Assembly (NCBI GenBank): GCA_020425125.1
Contig: JAGQRV010000005.1
Span: 19,934 to 83,933, forward strand
DNA from: Paracoccaceae bacterium
GTDB taxonomy: Bacteria; Pseudomonadota; Alphaproteobacteria; Rhodobacterales; Rhodobacteraceae
Direction of reading: 5' to 3'
Length of the DNA: 64,000 nt
Within the stretch, counting starts at the first letter, position 1. Every line of letters begins with the position of its first letter. This document shows positions 44,318 through 53,216 of the stretch, one piece after another. Below the pieces are notes generated by a model that searched no databases, was not told the origin of the DNA, and saw nothing but the letters and a program-made list of their open reading frames with translations. A program made the translations under genes and the position numbers.

Positions 44318-45707
44318 AGTTCCTGACCGGGCGTCCCCAGAGATCGTAATCGTCCGCCTCCTCGACCGTGACGGTCAGGACGTCGCCCGGTTTCAGGCCG
44401 GCGAAATCCTCGTCGACATAGAGGTTTCCGTCGATTTCGGGCGCATCGCCCCTTGTGCGGCAGGTGGCCGCTTCGTCGTCCACCTCGTCGACGATCACCT
44501 CGACCTGCGTGCCGACCTTGGCGCCGAGCTTTGCTGCCGAAATGGCCTGCGCGCGGGCCATGAAGCGATGCCAGCGGTCATCCTTCACCTCCTCCGGCAC
44601 ATGGTCGGGCAGATCGTTGGCACGGGCGCCCTTGACGTTCTCGTAGCGGAAGCAGCCGACCCGGTCGAGCTGCGCCTCGTCGAGCCAGTCGAGGAGCGTC
44701 TGGAACTCCTCCTCGGTCTCGCCCGGATAACCGACGATGAAGGTCGAGCGGAGGGTGATGTCGGGGCAGGTCGCGCGCCATGCGGCAATCTCGTCCAGGG
44801 TTTTCGCCGCAGCGGCGGGGCGGGCCATTCGCTTCAGCGTGTCGGGATGAGCGTGCTGGAAGGGGATATCGAGATAGGGCAGCACGCCCCCCTTTCCGGC
44901 GCTGAATGCAGCCATCAGCGGCACTAGATCGCGGACATGGGGGTAGGGGTAGACATAGTGCAGACGCACCCAGACCCCCAGCCTGCCAAGGTTCCGCGCG
45001 AGGTCCGTAATGTGGGCCCGGTGGCCGCGCTCGGTCGCATGCTTCAGGTCCAGCCCGTAGGCCGAGGTGTCCTGACTGATGACCAGAAGCTCGCGCACCC
45101 CGGCATCGACCAGGCGCTCGGCCTCGCGGATCACCGCATGGGCCGGGCGCGACTGGAGCCGTCCCCGCATGTCCGGGATGACGCAGAAGCGGCAGCGGTG
45201 ATTGCAGCCTTCGGAAATCTTGAGGTAGCTGTAATGCCGCGGCGTCAGCGTGACTGCCTGGGCCGGGAGAAGATCGACGAACGGATCCGGCTTCGGTGGT
45301 ACGGCCGCGTGCACGGCATCGACGACCTGTTCGTATTGATGCGGCCCGGTGACGGCGAGCACGCTTGGATGCGCGCCGGTGATATAGTCGGGTTCGGCGC
45401 CGAGACAGCCGGTGACGATGACGCGGCCATTTGCCGTCAGCGCTTCGCCGATTGCGTCCAGGCTTTCGGCCTTGGCCGAGTCGAGGAAGCCGCAGGTATT
45501 CACGATCACCGCATCGGCCCCCGCGTAGTCCGGCGAAATCGCGTAGCCTTCGGCGCGGAGCCGGGTCAGGATGCGCTCGCTGTCCACCAGCGCCTTGGGG
45601 CAACCAAGGCTGACCATCCCGATCCGTGGCTGGCCGGGGCGGGGGGCATCGCCGATCACCGGCTTCGGGGCCAGGTCGGGGCGCAACTCGGGCGGGTTTG
45701 CGGTCAT
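44316..45707 (-). CDS. rimO: Ribosomal protein S12 methylthiotransferase RimO
   Basis: Radical-SAM enzyme adding a methylthio group to Asp89 of ribosomal protein S12. The 463-residue product has the N-terminal UPF0004 domain ([16 protein letters not shown]), the radical-SAM cysteines CNHRCRFC, and a C-terminal TRAM domain. The S-to-P features [10 protein letters not shown] distinguish RimO from MiaB. Its promoter -10 lies 8 nt before the ATG, so the mRNA may be leaderless. Confidence 0.96.
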   Translation of the reverse strand: MTANPPELRPDLAPKPVIGDAPRPGQPRIGMVSLGCPKALVDSERILTRLRAEGYAISPDYAGADAVIVNTCGFLDSAKAESLDAIGEALTANGRVIVTGCLGAEPDYITGAHPSVLAVTGPHQYEQVVDAVHAAVPPKPDPFVDLLPAQAVTLTPRHYSYLKISEGCNHRCRFCVIPDMRGRLQSRPAHAVIREAERLVDAGVRELLVISQDTSAYGLDLKHATERGHRAHITDLARNLGRLGVWVRLHYVYPYPHVRDLVPLMAAFSAGKGGVLPYLDIPFQHAHPDTLKRMARPAAAAKTLDEIAAWRATCPDITLRSTFIVGYPGETEEEFQTLLDWLDEAQLDRVGCFRYENVKGARANDLPDHVPEEVKDDRWHRFMARAQAISAAKLGAKVGTQVEVIVDEVDDEAATCRTRGDAPEIDGNLYVDEDFAGLKPGDVLTVTVEEADDYDLWGRPVRN

Positions 45708-45715
45708 GACGGGCC

Positions 45716-45744
45716 TCTATAGGGAAACCCGGGCGCTGGCGCAA
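45716..45744 (-). promoter_or_regulatory. Promoter of rimO, probably giving a leaderless mRNA
   Basis: On the minus strand, TTGCGC (45744-45739), 17-nt spacer, TATAGA (45721-45716), then 8 nt to the ATG at 45707. No Shine-Dalgarno fits in this gap. Nearly identical to the cbiD promoter. Confidence 0.55.
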
Positions 45745-45766
45745 TCCGAAGCCGTGCGGTCCCGAC

Positions 45767-46585
45767 TCAATCGGACTTCACCGCCACGAAACGCAGACGG
45801 ACATAGTCGGCCCACCATTGGCCGGTCTCGTCCCTGAGAGGCGTCAGCAGCACTTCCGCGTCGGCGCGAATGGCCGGCCTCTCGGCCTCCGGGACTGCTG
45901 CCAGGTAGGGTGCGGCGAAAGTCTCGAGCCATCCGGCGATTCCAGTGGGAAGCGGCGTTGGCCTTGGGATCAGGGCAATCTCTGCGACCCGGAAGCCAGC
46001 CGCCTCCAGCCGGACGGATTGCGCTTCGGGCCGGGGGAAATCCCACGGGCCCGGGTCCGGGCAGGGATGGCCCCGCGCAGCAAGTGCGCCCCGGAGCGCC
46101 GTGACCACGGCGGCGACGTTACCGAATCCTCCTTGTTCGGCAACGAACCGGCCTCCGGGACGCAGCGACGCCTGGACATTTCGAAGAACCTGGGCCGGCT
46201 CGCGCATCCAGTGGAGCGCGGCATTCGAGAAGACGGCATCGAACGCCGCTTCACCGAACGGGTCGTGGGCGTCCCGTTCCAGAACCGTGAGGCCCCGTGC
46301 CCGCGCCGCGGCGGCCATCGACGGATCGGGCTCCAGTCCGACGACCTCGGCTCCGGATTGCGCCAGTCGGGCCGTCAACGCGCCGTCGCCGCAGCCGAGA
46401 TCAAGGATCCGCTCGTCGCCGCGCGGGTCGAGCAGATCCACCAGCGGTCCGCCCAGTTCGGAAACGAACCCCGCGTGGTGCGCGTAGCCCTGGGCAGACC
46501 AGGACTGACCGGCTGCGGGGTGCGCCTGATCCCGGAGCGGCGCGGCGGGCCGGTCATCGTTCCGCCCCTGGCCAGGTGTCGCCAT
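45767..46585 (-). CDS. SAM-dependent methyltransferase (trans-aconitate methyltransferase-like)
   Basis: Class I methyltransferase of 272 residues. SAM motif I ILDLGCGDGALTARLA is at about residues 60-75, the acidic motif II in VVGLEPDPSM, and FDAVFSNAALHWMREPAQVLRNV resembles Tam-type enzymes. The start at 46585 has AGGAG 8 nt upstream. It is divergent from the VPLPA-CTERM gene across an AT-rich spacer. Substrate unknown. Confidence 0.85.
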   Translation of the reverse strand: MATPGQGRNDDRPAAPLRDQAHPAAGQSWSAQGYAHHAGFVSELGGPLVDLLDPRGDERILDLGCGDGALTARLAQSGAEVVGLEPDPSMAAAARARGLTVLERDAHDPFGEAAFDAVFSNAALHWMREPAQVLRNVQASLRPGGRFVAEQGGFGNVAAVVTALRGALAARGHPCPDPGPWDFPRPEAQSVRLEAAGFRVAEIALIPRPTPLPTGIAGWLETFAAPYLAAVPEAERPAIRADAEVLLTPLRDETGQWWADYVRLRFVAVKSD

Positions 46586-46735
46586 CGATCGGTCTCCTCG
46601 TGCGGGACAGACGGAAGAACCCCGGCGTGTCCCGGATGATACAAGTTTACCAATACGTCAACTTTATCTATTTTTCGCCTTCCGGATGAACTACATAAGG
46701 TTGAGCGAATACAACTATTGCGGAATTGACTCACG
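46586..46735. promoter_or_regulatory. AT-rich divergent control region
   Basis: The 150-nt spacer between the methyltransferase gene and the CTERM gene is much richer in A+T than its surroundings. It contains an inverted repeat AAGTT/AACTT (46643-46647 / 46660-46664) and several TTGA/TAT-rich stretches that could serve as promoters in both directions. No single -35/-10 pair stands out. Confidence 0.4.
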
Positions 46736-47758
46736 ATGAACACGAAGTCCCTCTTCTGCGCCGTCGGCGCGGTGGCGATGGCCTTCTTCGTGTCCGCCAC
46801 CGCCGCGCCGCTGGACCAGCCAGCTATAGTCCGGTCGGCGGCCGGACCTGTTCACGAGCATCCTCTTGTCCCGGCCACCTGGGCGTCAAGTCCGATGGCG
46901 GATCTGGGCGAGACGGCGATGTGGGATCCGACCGGCACCGGATGCATCGACGGTGGACGCTGGGAGGATCCGTATCCGGCCGGCAAGGGCGACATCCGTC
47001 CGCCGCCATTCTGCGTGGCGCGGCCATGCCTGCGCATCATGACGCCGACGGAACTCGCCCGCGATGTGTTCGGACGGGCGCTGAAGCCGGAGGAATGGTT
47101 CGTCTATCTGTACCGCTACTGGGCGACCTGCGTCCTGGATGGCGCCGATCCCTTGGATCCGGTGCTCAGTGCGCGAAACTTCGACACGCTGCTGGGCATG
47201 GATCCGGGCGACGGTGCGCTCGACGTCATGTTCCTTGACTCTGCCGGAGGCTCCCTACCGGTGCCGCAGACGACCAGTCTGCCGCCATTGCAGGTGGTTC
47301 AGGGCTCGCCCTACCCGGCATGGAACTATGCGTATCCGGCACCGCAATTCGGGTGGTTTCCGTTCTTCGGTGCCGGAGGAGGCTCAGGCGGGACGAGCCA
47401 GGCGTCGGGCGGATTGGGGCATCCTTCGGGTGGCGGCGGGCATCCACCCGTCGTGCCTGTCGGCACGGCGCCCCAGCCCACACCCGGGCAGCCCTCGACG
47501 CCCCATACGGGTGGCGGGCAGCACCACAAACCCTCCGGCGGCCCGCACCCCGGCGGATCGCCCGGGCCTCAGCCGAACCCGCCATTCAATCCCGGCACCC
47601 CGTCGGGCGGCCAGCCGCCGGTTTCGGCCGTGCCGCTTCCCTCGTCCGTGATCCTGCTGATTGCCGCACTGGCCGCCTTGGGCCTTCCGGGACTCCTGCG
47701 TCTTCGACGCGCCTTCGGGCACGATCCGGCATCGGGATCCCCCGGCGCGTCAGGCTAG
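46736..47758 (+). CDS. Secreted protein with VPLPA-CTERM-type sorting signal
   Basis: The 340-residue product has a signal peptide (about residues 1-24, cleavage near ATAA). A 165-residue Trp/Asp-rich globular part of unknown family follows, with paired Cys residues (CIDGG, CVARPC, CVLDG). Then comes a Gly/Pro/His-rich linker (about 195-295) and a C-terminal tripartite signal: VPLPSS, a hydrophobic helix, and RLRRAF. This is the VPLPA variant of PEP-CTERM signals, processed by an exosortase. The protein is probably displayed or released at the cell surface. No exosortase gene lies in the window. The passenger domain is not recognised. Confidence 0.75.
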   Translation: MNTKSLFCAVGAVAMAFFVSATAAPLDQPAIVRSAAGPVHEHPLVPATWASSPMADLGETAMWDPTGTGCIDGGRWEDPYPAGKGDIRPPPFCVARPCLRIMTPTELARDVFGRALKPEEWFVYLYRYWATCVLDGADPLDPVLSARNFDTLLGMDPGDGALDVMFLDSAGGSLPVPQTTSLPPLQVVQGSPYPAWNYAYPAPQFGWFPFFGAGGGSGGTSQASGGLGHPSGGGGHPPVVPVGTAPQPTPGQPSTPHTGGGQHHKPSGGPHPGGSPGPQPNPPFNPGTPSGGQPPVSAVPLPSSVILLIAALAALGLPGLLRLRRAFGHDPASGSPGASG

Positions 47759-47817
47759 GCCCCGCCCGCTCTCACGGTGCAGAAGGCACGGCCACAAATC
47801 CGAGGCGCCCGGCCCGT

Positions 47818-48396
47818 TCAGCGGCGCCGGTCGCGACGCGAACTCATCGGCTGGAACGCCACGCCCACATGGGCCTCGCAATAGGGCTTTCCCTGTTCCA
47901 CGGGCAGGCCGCAGAACCAGAAATCCGGCGTGGCCGGGTCGCCGATCGGCCATTTGCAAGTCCGCTCGGACAGTTCCATGAGGCTGAGCCGGCGCGCCTT
48001 CTTCTCGACCTCGCGCTGCGATGCCAGGGCCTCGGGACTGATCTCGTTCGTGGAGGGCTGCGGCGGCAATGGCTGGCCGGCGGGCACGATGGCCTTCCGG
48101 GCCGGAACGGCGGTCTTCTGGACCGGCGCGGCAGGCTGGGGTTCTTCCATCTCTTCGGAAGGCTCGGGCGGGGAACCGGCAGCGGCGCTTTCAATCTGCG
48201 AGAAATCGTCGAACTTTCCGTCCTCGGGCAGTGGCGACCCGGATTCCGGAGCCCGGTTCGACAATCCCAGACGGTGCACCTTGCCGATCACCGCGTTGCG
48301 GGTCACGCCACCCAGTTCCTTTGCGATCTGGCTGGCACTCTGACCGTCGGCCCACATCTTCTTCAGCGTCTCGACGCGTTCTTCGGTCCAGGACAT
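47818..48396 (-). CDS. gcrA: GcrA cell cycle regulator
   Basis: Alphaproteobacterial sigma-70 cofactor that reads DNA methylation and drives cell-cycle transcription. The 192-residue product begins MSWTEERVETLKKMWADGQS and continues with GVTRNAVIGKVHRLGLSNR, the conserved helix-turn-helix. A variable Pro/Ala-rich middle follows, and a conserved C-terminal CKWPIGDP, FCGLP and YCEAH Cys-rich part that binds RNA polymerase. Diagnostic for the class of organism. Confidence 0.95.
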   Translation of the reverse strand: MSWTEERVETLKKMWADGQSASQIAKELGGVTRNAVIGKVHRLGLSNRAPESGSPLPEDGKFDDFSQIESAAAGSPPEPSEEMEEPQPAAPVQKTAVPARKAIVPAGQPLPPQPSTNEISPEALASQREVEKKARRLSLMELSERTCKWPIGDPATPDFWFCGLPVEQGKPYCEAHVGVAFQPMSSRRDRRR

Positions 48397-48602
48397 GGTT
48401 CACCTTCGGAGTGAGTGATGATCGAAGCGGCGCGGCTGCGCCGGGTCGCAAGGGCAATCTCTGGCAGACCCCTATCTTAGTCACCGGAGCAGGGGATACA
48501 AGGCGCTCCTCCGACAAGATCGCCCGGCCCGTCGGTGAATACGGCTGCTGCCGCCGCGCCGGGATCTGCTGGAAGTCCCGTAGCGGGCCGCGCGTCGGCG
48601 GA

Positions 48603-49394
48603 TCAGGCGCGGTGGGCGGCCGAGGCCAGTTCGGCGACGAATTCGAGGATCTCTCCGACAGGACGGTGGTCCTCGATCCGTTTCACGATCGCCGACCCCA
48701 CCACCGCGCCGTCGGCGACACCGGCGATGGCCTCCGCCGTCTCCTGGCTCCGCACGCCAAAGCCGACGACCACCGGCAGGTCGGTCTTGGCCTTGATCCG
48801 CGCCACCTCCGGCGCCACGTCGGCGGCCTGCGCCGCGGCAGCGCCGGTGATACCGGTGATCGAGACGTAGTAGACGAAGCCCGATGTGTTCTGCAGGACC
48901 TTCGGCAGCCGCTTGTCGTCCGTCGTGGGTGTTGCGAGACGGATGAAGTTGAGCCCCGCTGCCTGGGCCGGCAGGCACAGCTCCTCATCCTCTTCGGGCG
49001 GCAGATCCACCACGATCAGCCCGTCGATCCCGACCTCGCGCGCCTGGTCGAGGAACTTCGGCACGCCGCGGGAATAGATCGGGTTGTAATAGCCCATCAT
49101 GACAATCGGGGTCTCGTCGTCGGTCTCGCGGAAGCTCCGCACCATGGCAAGGGTCTTGTCCAGCGTCTGCCCGCCCGCAAGCGCCCGCTGCCCGGCGAGT
49201 TGAATCACCGGGCCATCGGCCATCGGGTCGGTGAACGGCATGCCCAGTTCGATGATGTCGACTCCGGCGCCGGGCAGGCCTTTCACCAGGGCAAGCGAAG
49301 TCTCGTAATCCGGATCGCCCGCCATCACGTAGGCGACGAAGGCCTTGCGCCCTTCCGCCCTCAACGCCGCGAACTTGCGATCGATCCGTGTCAT
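48603..49394 (-). CDS. trpA: Tryptophan synthase alpha chain
   Basis: Cleaves indole-3-glycerol phosphate to indole and GAP. The 263-residue TIM barrel has the catalytic Glu in [17 protein letters not shown] (with the catalytic Asp in DPMAD), GYYNPI, and [12 protein letters not shown] phosphate-binding region. ATG 49394 chosen over an 18-codon extension. trpB is not adjacent in the window, so the trp genes are split. It precedes gcrA on the same strand by 206 nt. Confidence 0.95.
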   Translation of the reverse strand: MTRIDRKFAALRAEGRKAFVAYVMAGDPDYETSLALVKGLPGAGVDIIELGMPFTDPMADGPVIQLAGQRALAGGQTLDKTLAMVRSFRETDDETPIVMMGYYNPIYSRGVPKFLDQAREVGIDGLIVVDLPPEEDEELCLPAQAAGLNFIRLATPTTDDKRLPKVLQNTSGFVYYVSITGITGAAAAQAADVAPEVARIKAKTDLPVVVGFGVRSQETAEAIAGVADGAVVGSAIVKRIEDHRPVGEILEFVAELASAAHRA

Positions 49395-49461
49395 GTCGTC
49401 CCCCGCCTTGCGCCCGCCTCCTGTGGCGGAACGGCCCGGAAAGATCAAGGCGGCGCGGGGA

Positions 49462-49881
49462 TCAGCCGCCCATCTGCTTCGGCCCCGACATGATCATCCA
49501 ATGCGTGCCGAACTTGTCGCGGAGCATGCCGAACCCTTCGGCGAAGAACGTCTCGCTCCAGCCCATGATCTCGTGCCCGCCCTCCCTGAGCCGGTTGAAG
49601 ATGCGCTGTCCGTGGTCGAGGTCCGGCACCATGTGGCTGATGCTGACCGCCTTCTGCGGATCGCCCTCCTCGCCGGGTGGAAAATCCGAAGCCATCAGGA
49701 TCCGACCGCCCAGGGTCAGCGTCGAATGCATCACGCGGTTGCTGTCGGCCATCGGCGGCGGCGCCTCCGGCATCTCGGAATAGCGCATCATGAACAGGTC
49801 GTCGGCGCCGAAGATGTCGGCATACCATTCCATCGCCGCCGCGCAGTCGCCCTGGAAATGCAGGTAGGGATCGAAGCTCAT
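49462..49881 (-). CDS. VOC family protein (PhnB/glyoxalase-like)
   Basis: A 139-residue vicinal-oxygen-chelate domain protein: [23 protein letters not shown] at the start, [10 protein letters not shown], and the ending [16 protein letters not shown] typical of PhnB-like proteins. Metal use and substrate unknown. GGAGGAC precedes the ATG. A second copy lies at 50674, beyond one SDR gene. Confidence 0.87.
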   Translation of the reverse strand: MSFDPYLHFQGDCAAAMEWYADIFGADDLFMMRYSEMPEAPPPMADSNRVMHSTLTLGGRILMASDFPPGEEGDPQKAVSISHMVPDLDHGQRIFNRLREGGHEIMGWSETFFAEGFGMLRDKFGTHWMIMSGPKQMGG

Positions 49882-49954
49882 CCGTGGTCCTCCCGAAACC
49901 GCCGCCGGGACCGTCCCGGGGCGCAGCCGCACGCGCCGACCTGGTCGTTCCGGG

Positions 49955-50620
49955 TCAGGCGCCGTCGAAGATGATCTCGCCGGTCCAGTCGCTGCGTGGC
50001 GCTTCGTGCGCCTGCCAGAACCGCTCGGCGATCCGGTCGGGCGCAAATCGGGTATCCGGGGCGATGGCGCCGTTCACCGTGATCGTGGCGAAATTGATCC
50101 CGATGTCGTGAAGCGCCGGCGCCGTGGCAAGGGCCAACCCGCGCATCGCCGATTTTCCCGCGGTAAGGGCCGGAGAGGCCCGGCCGTTCTGCGGCCGAAG
50201 CGCAAGGCCGCCGCCGGTCCAGAGTACGGTGCCGCCGTCTCCGCGCATCGCCGGCAGAACCGCCTGGGTCGCGGCGAGCGCAGAGGTGGCGCAGATGCGC
50301 AGTTGCAGGTCGAGGATCTCGGGGTCGAGATCCGGCGCCTCGGCAGGAACCCACTGGCTGACATTGTAGATCAGCACGCGCGGTGGCCCAAAGGTCTCGG
50401 CCGCGGCCATGACCGCACGGCGGATGCTGGCGAAATCGGTGACGTCGGCCGAAAATCCTTCGGCGCGGCCGCCAGCGGCCCGAATCTCGCGCGCCAGCCC
50501 ATCAAGGCGCCGCGCGTCGCGGGCAACTGCCGCAACGTCAAACCCGCCGCGTGCAAACCTCCTTGCCAGGGCCGCCCCAAGCCCAGGTCCGGCGCCGATC
50601 ACGATTGCCAGTCCCGCCAT
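49955..50620 (-). CDS. SDR family NAD(P)-binding protein
   Basis: Short-chain dehydrogenase-like protein of 221 residues. Cofactor motif VIGAGPGLGAALARRFA (about residues 6-22), ARDARRLDGL, and VLIYNVSQW where NAG is normal. The YxxxK segment is replaced by SPALTAGKSAM, so the catalytic Tyr is absent. Probably a diverged SDR of unknown activity between two VOC paralogs on the same strand. Confidence 0.82.
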   Translation of the reverse strand: MAGLAIVIGAGPGLGAALARRFARGGFDVAAVARDARRLDGLAREIRAAGGRAEGFSADVTDFASIRRAVMAAAETFGPPRVLIYNVSQWVPAEAPDLDPEILDLQLRICATSALAATQAVLPAMRGDGGTVLWTGGGLALRPQNGRASPALTAGKSAMRGLALATAPALHDIGINFATITVNGAIAPDTRFAPDRIAERFWQAHEAPRSDWTGEIIFDGA

Positions 50621-50673
50621 TTCTCCCCCGAAATGCTCGCGCTCTCTGCGTTCTAGTGCCCAGCCTTACCGAT

Positions 50674-51090
50674 TCAATCCGGCAATTCGTCGGTCGTGAC
50701 CATCCAGCGGATGCCGAAGCGGTCGCGGAGCATGCCGAAACCGGGTGACCAGAAGGTTCTGCCATATTTCAGGTGAACCTCGCCGCCATCGGCAAGGGCA
50801 TCGAAGACACGGCCGCCCTCTTCGACCGTGGGCAGCGATACCGCGACCGACACGCCCTGCATGTCCGGGGTCCCGCCCATGATGTCATCGGCTCCCATGA
50901 GTTGCCCCCGATCGAACTCGATTGCCGAATGCATGATCCAGTCGGCCTTGCCGGTCGGCACGTCGAACTCGCCCGGCGGCACGTCCGAACAGGACATGAG
51001 CTGGGTGATCCTTCCACCCAGCGTTTCGGCGTAAAAGGTCATCGCTTCCCGGCAGGCGCCGCGGAAGAAGAGATAGGGTGTGGGGGTCAC
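50674..51090 (-). CDS. VOC family protein (PhnB-like), paralog of 49462 gene
   Basis: A 138-residue vicinal-oxygen-chelate protein. TPYLFFRGACREAMTFYAETL at the start and GFGMLRDRFGIRWMVTT at the end match PhnB-like proteins and the neighbour at 49462. GTG start at 51090 with AGGGAG upstream gives the family length; longer ATG frames add foreign sequence. Divergent from the ThiS-like gene. Confidence 0.85.
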   Translation of the reverse strand: MTPTPYLFFRGACREAMTFYAETLGGRITQLMSCSDVPPGEFDVPTGKADWIMHSAIEFDRGQLMGADDIMGGTPDMQGVSVAVSLPTVEEGGRVFDALADGGEVHLKYGRTFWSPGFGMLRDRFGIRWMVTTDELPD

Positions 51091-51211
51091 GGTGCGCTCC
51101 CTTCTGGTCCGGGCCGATCCTGCCACGACTCGGCGAGGTCCCAAAGCGCCACGCGAGATGATTGCGTCAGGGGCGGGATTCGGCACAAGCTGTGCGGCGA
51201 GGGGGACCGCG

Positions 51212-51481
51212 ATGCCGCGCATTCGCTTCACGTCCAATCTGGCACGCCATCTTGCCGCGCCCGAGCTGACGGCCGAGGGCGGCACCGTGCGTGAAGCGCT
51301 TGACGACGCGCTGGCGGATGAGGCGCTGCTGCGCTCCTACGTTCTCGACGAGCAAGGCCGGCTGCGCCGCCACGTCACGATCTTCTTGGACGGGGCAATG
51401 ATCACCGACAGGCGCGGGCTCAGCGACGCTGTCACCCGGGATACCGAGATCTACGTCCTTCAGGCGCTTTCAGGAGGCTGA
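51212..51481 (+). CDS. MoaD/ThiS-like ubiquitin-fold protein
   Basis: The 89-residue beta-grasp protein starts MPRIRFTSNLARHL and ends in IYVLQALSGG, with the C-terminal Gly-Gly needed for adenylation or conjugation exactly at the stop. The family includes sulfur carriers MoaD and ThiS. GGGGGAC precedes ATG 51212. It sits 3 nt before a BNR-repeat protein gene and not with moa or thi genes, so its partner and modification are open. Confidence 0.8.
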   Translation: MPRIRFTSNLARHLAAPELTAEGGTVREALDDALADEALLRSYVLDEQGRLRRHVTIFLDGAMITDRRGLSDAVTRDTEIYVLQALSGG

Positions 51482-51484
51482 CCC

Positions 51485-52561
51485 ATGCCATCCATCGACG
51501 TCGCGACCCGCAAGGGCCTGTTCCGGATCGAGAAGGCCGATGAAGGCTGGACGGTCGTCACGCCGCCTGCATTTCTGGGAGAACCGGTTTCTGCGATTCT
51601 GACCGACCCCAGGGACGGAACCCGATACGCGGCGCTTCGCCTGGGGCATTTCGGCTGCCGCCTGCATCGTTCCGGGGATGGCGGCGCAAGCTGGCAGGAA
51701 GTGCCCGCGCCGGCCTATCCCAAGTCGGATGCCGAGGATGCGCCGGCACTCGACATGATCTGGGAACTGGTGCCGGGCGGCGCGGACCAGCCGGGCCTGA
51801 TCTGGGCGGGAACGCTGCCGGGCGGGCTGTTCGTCAGCCGTGACCGGGGAGACAGCTGGGATCTGGTGACGAGCCTCTGGGAGAAGCCGGAGCGGGCACG
51901 CTGGTTCGGCGGCGGCTACGACCATCCGGGGATCCATTCGATCCTTGTCGATCCCCGCGACAGCCGGCGGCTGGCGCTCGGCATCTCCTGCGGCGGGGTC
52001 TGGCTGAGCGAGGATGGCGGTGAAAGCTGGACGCAGGGCGGGCAAGGTCTGCGCGCCGATTTCCTGCCGCCCGACCAGGCCACCGACCCGGTCAGCCAGG
52101 ATCCGCACCGGCTCTCCGCCTGCGCAGCCCGTCCGGAGCGGATCTGGTGCCAGCATCACAACGGTATCTTCGTGTCATCCGATGGCGGCGCGACCTTCGT
52201 CGAGATCGCAGGCGTGAAGCCGGCCCATTTCGGCTTTGCGGTCGCGGCGCATCCGATCGACCCGGACACGGCCTGGTTCGTGCCGGGGGTGAAGGACGAA
52301 TGCCGGGTACCGGTTGACGGGCAGCTGGTGGTGACCCGGACCCGGGACGGCGGCGCCGGGTTCGACGCGCTCTCCGGAGGATTGCCGGGCACGCCCTGCT
52401 ATGACCTGATCTATCGCCACGCGCTGGCGGTGGATGCCTCCGGCGACGTGCTGGCGATGGGCTCCACGACCGGCAACCTCTGGGTGTCGGAATCGGCGGG
52501 GACCGAATGGGAACTTGTCAGCGCGCATCTGCCGCCGGTTCACGCCGTCGCCTTCGTCTGA
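51485..52561 (+). CDS. BNR/Asp-box beta-propeller protein (sialidase-like)
   Basis: The 358-residue protein carries repeated Asp-boxes: SGDGGASWQ, SRDRGDSWD, SEDGGESWT and SSDGGATF, spaced as in six- or seven-bladed sialidase/VPS10/YCF48-like propellers. The start MPSIDVATRKGLFRIE has no signal peptide, so it is probably cytoplasmic, unlike true sialidases. No sialidase Arg triad is obvious. Three nt after the ThiS-like gene, so certainly co-translated. May be a binding scaffold for the Gly-Gly protein. Confidence 0.8.
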   Translation: MPSIDVATRKGLFRIEKADEGWTVVTPPAFLGEPVSAILTDPRDGTRYAALRLGHFGCRLHRSGDGGASWQEVPAPAYPKSDAEDAPALDMIWELVPGGADQPGLIWAGTLPGGLFVSRDRGDSWDLVTSLWEKPERARWFGGGYDHPGIHSILVDPRDSRRLALGISCGGVWLSEDGGESWTQGGQGLRADFLPPDQATDPVSQDPHRLSACAARPERIWCQHHNGIFVSSDGGATFVEIAGVKPAHFGFAVAAHPIDPDTAWFVPGVKDECRVPVDGQLVVTRTRDGGAGFDALSGGLPGTPCYDLIYRHALAVDASGDVLAMGSTTGNLWVSESAGTEWELVSAHLPPVHAVAFV

Positions 52562-52572
52562 GGCAAGCGGGC

Positions 52573-53082
52573 TCAATGCGCCCCGGCCATTTCGGCCAGA
52601 CGGGTGACGGTGTTCATGTTGCGTGCCGTGCCCGCTTTCGCGGCCGGGATGACGAGCTTGGAGCGCCCCATGCCGTCGGGATACTGGACGAAGATTTCCC
52701 GGTCTCCGACGGCCATGCGTTCGTTCGTGGCGCCGCGGACCTGCGCAAGCGCGTCTGCGGGTGGAGAGGTGTGCAGAAAGATCGCATAGGTGTGCTTCGG
52801 TTCGGCTGCGTGGAACGGATTGGCGGCGAGAATCGCCTGCATCTCGGCTGCACTGCGCACGAAGACCGGAAGCGGCGCTCCCATATGGGCGGCCAGACGC
52901 GGCTCCAGCGCGGCGCGGAGGTCCTTCTCGTCAAGGTCGGTTGTCAGCACCACGTTGCCGGAGGCGATGTAAGTCCGGACGTCGCTGCATCCGGCCTCGC
53001 GGCACAGTTCCTTGAGATCTGCCATGGCGAGCTTGCCGGTGCCGCCGACATTCACCGCCCTCAGAAGCACGACCTGGCGCAT
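52573..53082 (-). CDS. DUF1697 family protein
   Basis: The 169-residue product begins VVLLRAVNVGGTGKLAMADL and has VRTYIASGNVVLTT, both DUF1697 hallmarks, plus FVRSAAEMQAILAANPF. Function not established. Convergent with the BNR gene; divergent from ychF. Confidence 0.9.
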   Translation of the reverse strand: MRQVVLLRAVNVGGTGKLAMADLKELCREAGCSDVRTYIASGNVVLTTDLDEKDLRAALEPRLAAHMGAPLPVFVRSAAEMQAILAANPFHAAEPKHTYAIFLHTSPPADALAQVRGATNERMAVGDREIFVQYPDGMGRSKLVIPAAKAGTARNMNTVTRLAEMAGAH

Positions 53083-53216
53083 TCGGATCTGTCCTTTCCC
53101 GACTCCGGGATCCTAGGGGCAACAGCGCCGCCGCGTCCAGCCGGGCGGGTCTTGACCCCGGCCGTGGCCGGCCCCTACATGCGCGCGCATTTCGGATACG
53201 CGGCGCGGAGGCGGAC

